Notes under the pieces: generated by a model
What the model was told of the DNA's origin: nothing
The model's database searches: none
Seen by the model: the letters and a program-made list of their open reading frames with translations, nothing else
DNA from: Aquila chrysaetos chrysaetos
Taxonomy: Eukaryota > Chordata > Aves > Accipitriformes > Accipitridae
NCBI RefSeq assembly: GCF_900496995.4
Contig: NC_044030.1
Span: 15,994,851-16,058,850 of the forward strand
Direction: 5' to 3'
DNA length: 64,000 nt
In this document: positions 48,991 through 60,900 of the stretch, in pieces
Layout: each line of letters begins with the position of its first letter
Numbering within the stretch: the stretch's first letter is position 1
Position numbers and translations under genes: made by a program

Positions 48991-51900
48991 CCTTTGCGGG
49001 GCCTTAGAGCCTCCTGCTGCTCCCTGCCGCCGCTTGCTGCTGTCTCACGGTGCCTAGGACGTTGGCTGTGAGGCTGCACTGTGATCTTAGTGGCTCGAGT
49101 GATATGCTGTGCTTTTAAAACACGGAAGTCTGCCTGCAAGAGGGTGGTTGTATTTGACAGAGGTCGTCCCCGTGGTGTAGTCTTAAGCATGATCGGGCAA
49201 ACAGTTGCATCACAAAACAAACGAACAGGCAAAGGGATAGTGAAGAGTAGACGAGGAAGCTTTTGGAACCGTGCTGTAGGGAAGAAAAAAAACCTCAGAG
49301 CGCTAAATAAAAAACTGCTATTGAGCCATGAATTACTGTTAGAGCTGGGTTGGAGCTGGGTTGCAGTGTCTTCTTTGGAAACACACTATGCAATTCCAAG
49401 GCATCTATTTCCTTCAGTTTGTTCAGTTCTGAAGTTAGCTAACAGCAGAGCTTTTGGGCTTTCCTGGGATCTCATTTTTAAAGAAGGGTGTTTTCTGAAA
49501 ACCTCCATTGTGGTCTGTTTGTGAAGGCTATCAGCTGAAATCCTTTTAGAATTAAAAAAAAATAATTGCTAAATATGTCAGCTTCCTTTTCCGGCTTGGG
49601 GGGGGGAACGGACGGACGGATTATTTCAGGTCTTTAGTACTGTGTTGTTTTTCCCTGATGACTGGATGTGTAAAAACATTCATGCAACTAAGCTGGAGAG
49701 AGCTAATTTAGCCAGAACTTCCCTTTTCTGCTGTACCTGAATGTGCATCCAAATTATTTTCCTTTGAATGTTTTTATATGCTGTGTCTGTGAAGTCTGAA
49801 TGACCCATTGAAAGTATTGGGACACTCTAAGCAGCTACTCATTTACCTCTTTATGTTGACACTACGTGGAGAAGTATGAAAAGGGGGTTGAAAGATGATT
49901 AGAACAGAGACAAATTGGAAGTTGTAGTATTGCCATTTATTATTTGCTCCCTTATGTGACTTTTCTCATTGTCTAGCTATTTTAACTTAAGAGAACCTTC
50001 ACAGTTTCCTATGGATAAGTGAAGATAAGTACGTGCACATTGGCTGTTTCTTGGTGGCATTCACATACTCACTTCTGCTGTGTAATGCTTTGTGTAATTG
50101 CAGTAGGATGAAATATAACCATGGATGTTATTCTGTCATTTCTGCAAAAATCCCAGTGAGGTCATGTGTAGTTAATAAGTCATTGGTTTCTCTATGTCAA
50201 GGTGACAAGAGAAGTTTCCTTGACTGCGGAGGGTTTCATGCCTGAAGATGGAAGTGGCTGCATTGTGGGTATTGAAGATCTTCCAGAGCAGGAGTGCGTG
50301 TGTGTTGCTACAGCAGCTGGAGATATCCTACTGTGCAATCTCAGCACGAAGCAGGTAACATGGCAGGAAAGACACAACAGTACTGAGGGATTTCAAAGGA
50401 AAGGATGACACTTTTAATTTCTTCAGGGGCAATTGTATATTTATTACAAACTGAGCTGTGGTTAGTCTCCCTGTTCTGGGCAGATGAGCTGATTTTTGTG
50501 GGAGCCTTGAGCGGGATTAAGGACAGAATATACACTCCGTAAAAGAACCGGCATTGAAACACTGGCTTGCCTTTTCACAGCCCTCATCCTGTATGTTTGC
50601 TCAGAGGACTGTTGGCACACATCCAGCAGCACAGGATCCACTGGACAGTCTTACAGAAATAGGATATTGCTGAGACCAGGTACAGAATAAAGTAATCCAT
50701 TCAGAACTCACACTGTAGCTACCTTTTTATTATTATCAGTCAATACGATGACATGACTTAAGAGAGGAGAAAGTGTTGTGATTTAGAGAACATTTGGATT
50801 AAAAAGCCCTAGAAAACACTAAAGGGAAACCAAAATACTTTAGCTGAGTAAATATGGCAGGAACTGAGATACGTGCTTTCTGTTCCTTTCTTAGTGTCAG
50901 ATTTGTACAGTCTTCAGCAAGACACTTAAACACTACAGCAGCACCCTCTGAAATCTGCATCAGCTCCCACAATACCAGTCCAACAGTGCAGGTGTAGGTA
51001 GGTGTGAGATGACAGTGATCTGTCTGGGTTAGCTGTCAGATTGTGGTTATTTGCAGCTCACCTGCTTTGGTTCTTGTTTGGGTTTGATTTGCAGATACCA
51101 CTTAAATATACAATCAACTGTATCAGAAAAACGTGTCCCACATTGCAACTTAAGGGTCATAAGGGAATAGAGATTGACAAAAGATGTGATACGTGAGGCA
51201 CTTCTTGCACTGATAACGTGGGTCAGAGTTGAGGTTTAACTTCAGATACTTTATTTCAAGGCTTTTCGGCTTACTTTATCAATTTTAAAATGTTGTTCTT
51301 TTGGTGCAGTCTGGGCACCAAGAAAGAAGTCTTGAAGGTTACTCTGCTTGTTATGAAGCCTTTTGCATGTGGGTGATGGTTACTCTGCCCACTGGTGCCC
51401 AGTCCCACTTTGTGTACCTGAAAAGATTGTGACGCCTAAGCTTAATTCCTTGAATGGCATCGCCTTGCTGTTTATCACAGTTGTTCTGTTCCGCGTCTTT
51501 TGCAAATGAAGGTAACAGTGCGTGACAGAAGTTCTCTGCCCACTGCTGTTGCTTATATACTCATGATGGCCAGTGAAACTGGCCCAGTTTTTCGTGAACT
51601 TTGAAGTTAGTGCAGCTGTATACAGTTCTCAAGTTCAGCATGCACAAGGTGATCAGCTGATGTTTCAATGGATATAGTGTCTCTTAACTGCATGTTGGAA
51701 TTCTTTAGGTAAGAACCATTATGTCTGTGTTCTGTGACTTCAGTATGTTTACCAATGTAACCCCAGAGCTGATCAAGCAATGTTAACACTATACATGTTG
51801 ACATAAGACTGAGAGTTGCAGAATAAAGCTCTTATTAAAACTGTGTATGGTAGAAAATGCTAATCTCGGGATTATCTGGGCTCTCCTACATAAATGTTCT

Positions 51901-54900
51901 GGAACCATCTTTGCTTAGAAATGTTTCTTTTTTTTTCATTCAACACAAAGGGTAAAGTAAGGCTTGTGACTTTTCTAAGTAGGAGAAGATCTCCGTGCCT
52001 TGGTGACTGATTACTTTTGTGCTGAGTTGGTGCTGCACTGGTGTTCCTGCACTTCTGTGATCTTATTTTGGTCTTGCAGGTGGAGTGTGTTGGAAGTGTG
52101 GACAGCGGTCTAAGTACCATGAGCTGGAGTCCTGACCAAGAGCTTGTTTTGCTTGCAACAGGTATCAACAATAGCCTGTAAGCTTTCTGCCTTTAGGAGT
52201 GAAACTTGCTATGGCCAAAATGTAAAACACAGTTAAGTTTAAGATAGAAGAAACAAAATACAAAGTTATGAAACTGGGACTAAGACTTATAGAGGAAAAA
52301 AAACCCACCTGATCCTATATATGAGATTTCATTTCATGATCCATGAGGTGCTTTGCTGATGCAGGCAGAAGCTGTTTGGGCCCAAAAAGCTGAGTTTTAT
52401 AGAACAGCAAGTAGTCTTTCAGATCTTCCAAGGAAGTATATTTGATCTTGCTTCTAAAACATAAAGAATCCTGCTTTATATCCCCATTTGATTTCTTAGT
52501 AACAAAAACTGTTTCTTGTCCTTTGGCAGGAAATGTGTCACAGGCTCATCTTAGCTACAGATGTGTCTCACCTAGAAAATAAAGTTAGCCTCAAGCAAAA
52601 CAGGATCACAGAATGCTTGAGGTTGAAAGGGAACTCTGGAGGTCACCTATTCCAACCCCCTTGCTCAAAGCAGGTGACGCGGAGCAAGTTGCTGGGAACT
52701 GAGCCTAGTCTCATTTTGGATATCTCCAAGGATGGAGACCCTACAACCTCTGTGGGCACCCTGTTCCTGTCTGTGACCACCCTCACAGTAAAAAATTGTT
52801 TTCTTATGTTTTAATGGAATTTGCTGTGTTTTAGTTTGTGCCCATTGCCTCTTGTGCTTTCACTGGGCACCACTACCAGTCTGGCTCTGTCTTCTTCACT
52901 GTACCCCACCTCCCACATAAAATATTTATACACACTGATGAGATTCCTCCTGAGCCTTCTCTCCAGAGCAGTCTGACTTCTCTCAGCTTTCCCTCATGTG
53001 ACAGATTCTCCAAACCCTTAATCATCTGTGTGACCCTTTGCTGGACTCATTCCAGTATGTCCTTGTCTGTCTTGTACTGGGGAGCCCAAAACTGGAGCCA
53101 GCAATCCGCATGTGTCTCACCAGCACTGAGTAAAGGAGAAGGATCACCTCCCTCAACCTACTGGCAACACTGCTAATGCAGCCCAGGGTGCTGTTGGCCA
53201 CCTGTTCAGCAGAGAGCTGCTGCTGGCCCATGTTCAACTTGGTGTCCCCCAGGAAACACAGGTCATTTTTTTTGCCAAGCTGCTTTCCAGCCACTTGGCT
53301 CCCAGTCTGTCCTGGTGCCTGAGATTATTATTTTCCAGGTGCAGGACATGGCTTTTCCCCTTGTTGAGCTTTATGATGTTCTTGACAGCCCGTCTCACCT
53401 ACATGACAAGGTCCCTGTGAACAGCAGCACAACCTTCTGGTGTACCTGCTACTCTTCCCAGTTGCGTGTCATCTACAAACTTGCTGAGCGTCCCATTCTC
53501 CAGGTCATTAATGAAGGTGTTAAACATTGGCCCTGGTATCCGGGGGCACGCCACTGGTGACTGACCTCAAGCTGGACATTTTGCCACTGATGGCAAGCTT
53601 CTGAGCTTGGCAGTTGTCCTGGTTTCAGCTGGGATAGAGTTAATTTTCTTCCTAGTAGCTGGTACAGTGCTGTTTGGATTTAGTGTGACAAAAAAGTTGA
53701 TAACGCGCTGTGTTTTTAGCTATTGCTAAGTGGTGCTGATCCTAAGTTATGGATTTTTCAGTTTCCCATGCTCTGCCAGGAACCAGGAGTAGAAGAAGCT
53801 GAGAGGGACCATAGCCAGGACGGCTGACCGAAACTAGCCAAAGTGATATTCCATACCACAGAATGTCATGCTCAGGATATAAACTGAGGGGAGTTGGCTG
53901 GGAGGGGTGGATCACTGCTCGGGCATCAGTCAGTGGGTGGTGAGCAATTGCATTGTGCATTGCTCTTCTTTTCTTGGGTTTTATTTATCTCTCTTTTTGT
54001 TATATTCCTTTTCATTACAATTATTTTTTTTATTATTATTATATTTAATTTTATTTTATTTTTGTTATTAAACTGTTCTTATCTCAACCCATGAGTTTTA
54101 CTTTTTTTCTAATTCTCCTCCCTGTCCCACTGGGAGTGGGGAGGAGTGAGCAGGCGGCTGCGTGGTGCTTAGTTGCTGGCAGGGCTTAAACCACGACAGC
54201 AGTTCAGCTGATTTTCAGTCCCCTTCACTGTCCTTTTATCTATCCCATCCTTCATGAGTTTGTCTATGGTGATGTTATGGGAGACAGTGTCAAAAGCCTT
54301 ATTAGAATCAAGATAAATGACATCCACTGGTCTCCCTGTATCCACAAGTTAGTCATCTCATTGTAGAAGGCTTTCAGGTTGGTCAGGCATGATTTCTGCT
54401 TCATAAATTCATGTGGACCGCTCCCAGTCACCTTGTCCTTCATATCTCAAGAGTAAGTGTTTAAGAGTGCCTAGTACTTATTTTTAAAGTGGAAAGAACT
54501 TTTTAAGTTTAGGCCAGGAAGCATGTTTTTGAAGAGGGAGATACTTGAAAGTGTTCTTCTGTTCCAGTTTTGAGATTTTCTGCTTTGAAGGATGTGTTCT
54601 CTTTAGTATCATATTACCATTAGAAATATTTCTATAGTCAAGTCCATGACAGAACAATAGGACGACGCAGGAGAACAATGAGTTTTTATTTGCTGGAGAT
54701 ACCATTACCAATATTGTATTTAATGTCTACCCTGCAGGTCAGCAAACGCTCATCATGATGACAAGGGATTTTGAACCAATTACTGAGAAGGAAATCCACC
54801 AAGATGAGTTTGGGGAAGGTGAGAGGTGCACTGAAATGAAGTTGTTCAAGCTGATGTCATTGGTGTGTTGTAAACATGTAGAAAGTAAAGAAATGGAGCT

Positions 54901-57900
54901 GAGCACTTACGGGGCCTCAGGAGACATTTTAGACTGTAATGCTGCTGGACAGCTGAAGGGGAACGCCAATATTTTACTTGTCAGCATGAATTCAAGTAAG
55001 TTCCCTGTACTAGAGGACTTTCTGGGCTACGTAAATTTTCTTCAGGTTTGTAGAATTAAACTTGGATGGAAGATGTGGGCTTGAAGCTGTGGTTATGTTT
55101 ACTGCACTGTGCAACGTAGTGCTGTATATCTTCCACTACAATGATTGTTTCTTCTTCAGGAAAGTTTGTTGCTCTTGGCTGGGGTAAAAAGGAGACACAG
55201 TTCCATGGATCAGAGGGAAAACAGGCAGCGCATCGCAAACAGACGGTATTATACTAGTTCTCTTATGTTAGGCCCATGCTGTCTCTGGAAAAACATGTAT
55301 AGAGTTTCTGTTACTCCTGCAGTGCCAGCTTGCCACCGCCTTTTTGGTAGTTGTCTTCATAGGCTGCTTCTGTTTGTTTCTGTTATCTGAAACCCAGCAT
55401 TTTTCTCCTCCTCCTAATTCAAGACAGCAGCTGTGAGTACTTAGAACTGTTCATACAGAGCTCAAAGCAAGATTTGCAAGTGGTAGTGCTTGCAGAGGTA
55501 AAGCCACACTTAAATCAGCGTGACAGATTTTGCTGAATGTATGTTATATACTCAGGTGTTCATATGACCAAGAGAAATAACAAGCAGTTTGGCTGAGAGG
55601 AGCGGAAAGAACAGTAGTTTGAGCTCCCGGAAGGCAAGTGTAGTAGGATTTCAGCTACTCGCCATCACCAGTCATGTAAGGTAGCTCCATGTGCCTGCAC
55701 ATTTTAGCTCTTTGCTCTTTTGTCTGACACTTCCTTGTCTGGGTCTTGTTTTCTCTACTTTTTATTTGGTGAAAAGTCAGGTAGCTAAAACACTCCACTG
55801 CTGGATTTTTATTCTTGTGCTTAAGTTTCAAAATTAAAACTGTCCACTCTGGCAGACAGAGTGCAGAGACATGAAATGTGGCCTGTTCCAGCTTTACCAT
55901 TATGAAGGACAGGATGAGGCTTGGCTGTATCTGGGAAAATAGGCCTAGCTTGACAAAAGTTAAACCTTTGAACAGCTGCCTCTTTATGGGTATTCTGCTG
56001 AGATCTTATTTTTTTTCTTATGTTGTTCTACCTCAGAGAACACTACTTTTCATCCCAGCTTCTGTCTGTCTTACAGACTGTCTGGATGGCATGCCTTTCC
56101 CACCTTTCTCCTTCCAAGGGGTTGTGACTCCAGGCATCAGTCATGAGCAAACCCTGATTCACCCTTGTGTCCAGCTTATGCACAGCTGGTCTATAAGCAG
56201 ACACCCTGGTGGAGGGGAAGGACAGCATGTGATCATGTGAATAGACAGTCATATGCCGTTGCAGGAGGAGCAGATTGAATTTACAGGCAGTTTTAATTCT
56301 AGTATTTCCTAAAATAACATTCTGAGTAATGAATTTTTAACTTTGCAGCCTTAAGATTTTTTAATGGATTGATTTCATGCCAAGGCTCTTCAAAGAGCTG
56401 GCTTAGCAGTGCAGTCTGTTTAGACAAAGACAGCGGTTGCCTTCCTAAGCTTTGATGCAACTTTCTGTTGTGTGACTTCAGGAAGTGTCACCTACTTCAG
56501 CCTGGGATGACAGCAGGCCTCGGGTGACGTGGAGAGGAGATGGGCAGTTTGTTGCAGTGAGTGCTGTCTGTCCAGAGACAGGTATGGGACCAAACTTCTT
56601 TGAAGTACCAACATGTGTAAGAGGCTTCTTAAGCAGAAGCTAGGCAAGGCAAGAACTGGCTGGTGTTTGTGGTCTCTTGGGCACTTAAAGCAAGGGTGAG
56701 TTGAGCTAGTTAATTGCTCTTTTCTCTGTTTTGGTGTTCCAAGAGGTATTTTATAGACACAATCTTCTGAACACTTTCTTTGCAGTTTGGTTTTCAGTCC
56801 ATTGAGAAGCCAGGAGAGGTTACTACTGGGTAGTTACTATCTGAACTGCTTCTTTCACCAGCGTTAAATCACTGCTCAAGCTCTAAGCCATCTCTGATGG
56901 GCTTCCAGTGCCAAATGGATGAATCTGGGTTGCCATACCCACTGTCGCTCATACTAGCAGTTTGGCCTTGCACACTTTTGTTTAAATACTGGTAATACTT
57001 TTCCCTAGGTTTTGCCCTAAAGCCAAAGAAGTGATGAGCACATACATTTCTTTTAAGACTGTAGTTGATGTCTTCCATGATAAATATTACTAAGCAGTTT
57101 AAATGTATTGAGCTGTATTTAAATATATTGAGCTGCACCAAACTGCACTGCTCTTCCACTAGTTTGGGTTTTTACCTTCAGTACTTCAGATTAGGGAGAA
57201 TCTTGCATTTATAGGAATATTTTAATATTTCTGTGGTGAAAGGTGAAGATGGAAATGGCTATGACTGAGCTACATCAGACTGAAATTCCCACTCATTTCC
57301 TTTAGAGTCGCTCAGTTACTATGGCAGAACTGCCTGAGACAGAGTAAGTTTTTACCCCTTAAGGTGTAGATGAGAAATCTCCTTTTTATTCATGTGCATC
57401 AAAATTTGCTCTCCTACCCTTATAAAATTAGACAAGTCTCTTCCCAGTGCTTTCTTACACCCTTGTCTCATTGATCTCTCAACCTGTAGGTGCTCGGAAG
57501 GTCCGAGTATGGAGCAGAGAGCTTGTGCTGCAGTCAACAAGTGAGCCTATCTCAGGATTAGAGCAAGCACTGTCCTGGAAGTGAGTAGCAAAGCAGTCTG
57601 CATGCCAGCAACAGAGTGTTGCTTTTTGTTCCCTGGTCACAGTCTTTTATCAGCATCAATTTAATTTCTCCTGTGTTTGTTTATTTTTCCTAAAACTTGA
57701 AGAAAGCTTCCTTCTGATCCAGCATGAGGAAGAGTAGCTCTTTAAACCCTGAAAAAACTAATACTTGCATTATGTGCAAGAGGAAGGGATAGATTCTCTG
57801 CACAGTCTCAATGTCAAGTGGTTTTGGACTCAACTGTATAAATAGGAGTATTACAGGTCCCTTTGCCAGTGCTGGCATTTACTTGCTCACCTGAGGATGT

Positions 57901-60900
57901 CATGAGCCTGGAAAATGTCTGTGCTGGACCAATGACTCTGCACAGTGCTGAGGAAAATGCATCCTCTGCTCCCCTTTTCTTCATCTCTCTGGAGAAAATG
58001 TGAGATGATTGGTGTTTAAAATGACAGCTAGTGATTATGTGAGCAACCACTTTTCATTTGGCTCTTTTTTAAGGCCCTCTGGAAACCTGATAGCATCCAC
58101 GCAAGAAAAACCCAACAGACATGATGTGGTTTTCTTGGAGAAGAATGGACTTCTTCATGGGGAGTTCACCCTGCCGTTCCAGAAAGGGCAGGTCAAAGTA
58201 AGTGCTGTGCCTGGGCTTCTTTGATTAGAGTGTAATGGAGAGGAAGACTAGATCTTTTCCAGATTCCAGGAGGAAGTTTTTAACTTAACACTTAGTGCTG
58301 GTCCTGATGAAAAAAGTGACTTGAAAAGTGAACAATGAAGAAGCCTGTGGAGAAGATGCAATGCCTTCTGCAGGCCTGTAGTACAGAGACAAGTACAGGA
58401 CAATTGTGGGCCTGGGGTGCTTCTGGCCCCTGTGTACTTTCTACCAGGCAAATGCTTCAGAAATGCTGTTCAGGATGTCAGCTGTTGCAAGAGTGAGGTG
58501 AAATACTCACATTATCCCAAATAAGAGAAGTGAGAAGCTACTGCTAGGATGTTACTTCAATTTCTGCCTTGGGATGCTGAGAGGTCTTTTGGCAGATGCT
58601 TCCTCAGTGCCAAGGAAAGCAAAGAGGACACTGCTGTCATGTTTGTGGCTGTATTACCTCTTCAGCTGTGTGGAGCCACTGTGACAGGTTCTGCTTCAGG
58701 ATGCTTTGCTACAGCTGTTGGGAGCTTTGCAATACACGAGAGCTATGTTAGTGTATTAACCCATGCACCTTTCATTGTTGAAAATAAGGAGCAACTCATG
58801 GTCTTGCAAACCAACTGGGAGCATACCCACCCTACAGAGAAGCAACAATATCAGTGAGAGCCGTGTTTGTTTCTGCAGGTTAATGAACTGCTTTGGAATG
58901 CAGATTCTACTATCCTGGCTATATGGCTGGAAGACTTGAAGGTGGAAAACTCCAACCCAAACAGTTACGGTGAGAGCACTATGTGAGGGTCTGGCTCTTA
59001 TACTTGCCTGCAAATGTGGTTAGCAGTGGGTATTCCTCTGCAAGTTAGGAAGCCCTGAGGAGGCCTGCCTACAGCTTTGAGACCCCTGTGCAGGTCAGGA
59101 AAAATGGGTGGTTCAGCCAGAGTTCAAAGCATCTTCCAGGCTGCTGTAACTGGAAGTGGTATTAATGGAATGCTAAAGTTGTGAGCCCTTCATAAAACAT
59201 GGGTGCCTTCTCACAAGGGGAGTTCAAAGAATTCTAGGGTTGACTCTTTTGCATTAAATCTGATGTTAAGTTTTCTTGTGCTGGGTGTTGTATGACACAG
59301 CGCATGGGCTGAAGGCTAGAACTACTATTTTCATTGCACTTAACCCACCTGTAGAAGAGCAGTGGTGGTGGGGATGGTTTAAGATGGGTCTCAAGTGGTC
59401 ATCTGTAGTAACCATGTGTTTTTCTACAGTTCAGCTGTGGACCACGGGGAACTATCACTGGTACCTGAAGCAAAGTCTACATTTTGGTAGCTTGGAGGAA
59501 AATCAGTTGGTGTCGCTGCTGTGGGACCGAGAGAACCCATATAGACTGCATGTACTCTGCCAGGGTTGGCATTATCTCTCCTATGAGTGGCATTGGACCA
59601 CAGACCATGGGATGGGGGAGAATAGCCAGCATGTGGCAAATGTGGCTGTCATAGATGGAGGTAAGCAGTGGGACTGCTTTATACCTGTAGGGTCAGAAGA
59701 GGTGGCGTAGCCTTTTGGATGCAGACCAGATGGGATTATGGTAGTTCTTCTGTTAGCTGCTCTTTCTACAAAGCTGCTAGTGAGGGGGGACCATGTAATT
59801 GATGGACGCTTCAGAGGTGGTTCAGTGAAGTTGTCATGGTTTAACCCCAGCTGGCAAGTAAGTACCATGCAGCCACTCACTCACCTCCCTCACAGTGAGA
59901 TGGGGGAGAGAATCAGAAGGATAAAAGTGAGAAAACTCGTAGGCTGAGATAAAGACAGTTTAATAGGTAAAGCAAAAGCCGCGCACACAAGCAAAACAAA
60001 ACGACGAATTCATTCACTACTGCCCATTGGCAGGCAGCCATCTCCAGGAAAGCAGGGCTCTATTGTGCCTAACAGTTACTTGCGAAGACAAACAACATCA
60101 CTCCAAACGTCCGCACCTTCCTCCTTCTTCCCCCAGCTTTTATTGCTGAGCATGACATCATATGGTCTAGAATATCCCTTTGGTCAGTTGGGGTCAGCTG
60201 TCCCAGCTGTGTCCCCTCCCAGCTTGTTGTGCAGCCCCAGCCTACTCGCTGATGGGGTGGGGTGAGAAGCAGAAAAGGCCTTGACTCTGTGTTAGCACTT
60301 CTCAGCAGTAAGGCAAACATCCCTGTATTGTCAACACTGTTTTCAGCACAAATCCAAAACACAGCCCCATACTAGCTGCTATGAAGAAAATTAACTCTTA
60401 TCCCAGCCAAAACCAGCACAGGAGTTAACTGCTAAGGGCACAGCAACTGTTTTTTCCTGTAACGTTGTTCCTACTTTCAGTAAAGAACTTACGAAGAGCC
60501 TCACTAACATTTGGACTGGGTTACAGCTTGGGTTTTTTTCTCTTTTCTTCCACAGATAAAGTGCTTGTCACAGCGTTCCAGCATGCTGTGGTGCCTCCAC
60601 CCATGTGTACCTATGAGCTCCAGCTCCAACAGGTGGTTAATCAGGTTGCGTTTCACACAGATCCCAAACATAGTGGAGACATGGCTCTCCTGGATGCTGA
60701 TAACAAGATCTCTGTGTACAGATATGGTGAGAGTGTGTTGCACTGTCTTGTAAAAGGAAACCCTCTGTCCCTGAGAGCTGTACCCTGGGGGACTAGTAGG
60801 GTGATGGTCACTCAAGGCTTTAGGAGTCAGGAGCAATATACATCTGGTTTAACTGTGGATTCAAGCTCAGTTCTCTGATCTACATTAGTTTGGGTGGCAC

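Noticed and set aside
15890-54094. Recurrent open frames of about 60 codons ending in an Ile/Leu-rich hydrophobic run in LTR copies C, D and F
   Set aside because: The hydrophobic run comes from the (ATT)n tract of the LTR. It is repeat sequence, not a membrane protein gene.
6641-60420. Complete endogenous retrovirus
   Set aside because: Only solo LTRs are present. No primer-binding site followed by viral coding sequence was seen between any two LTRs.
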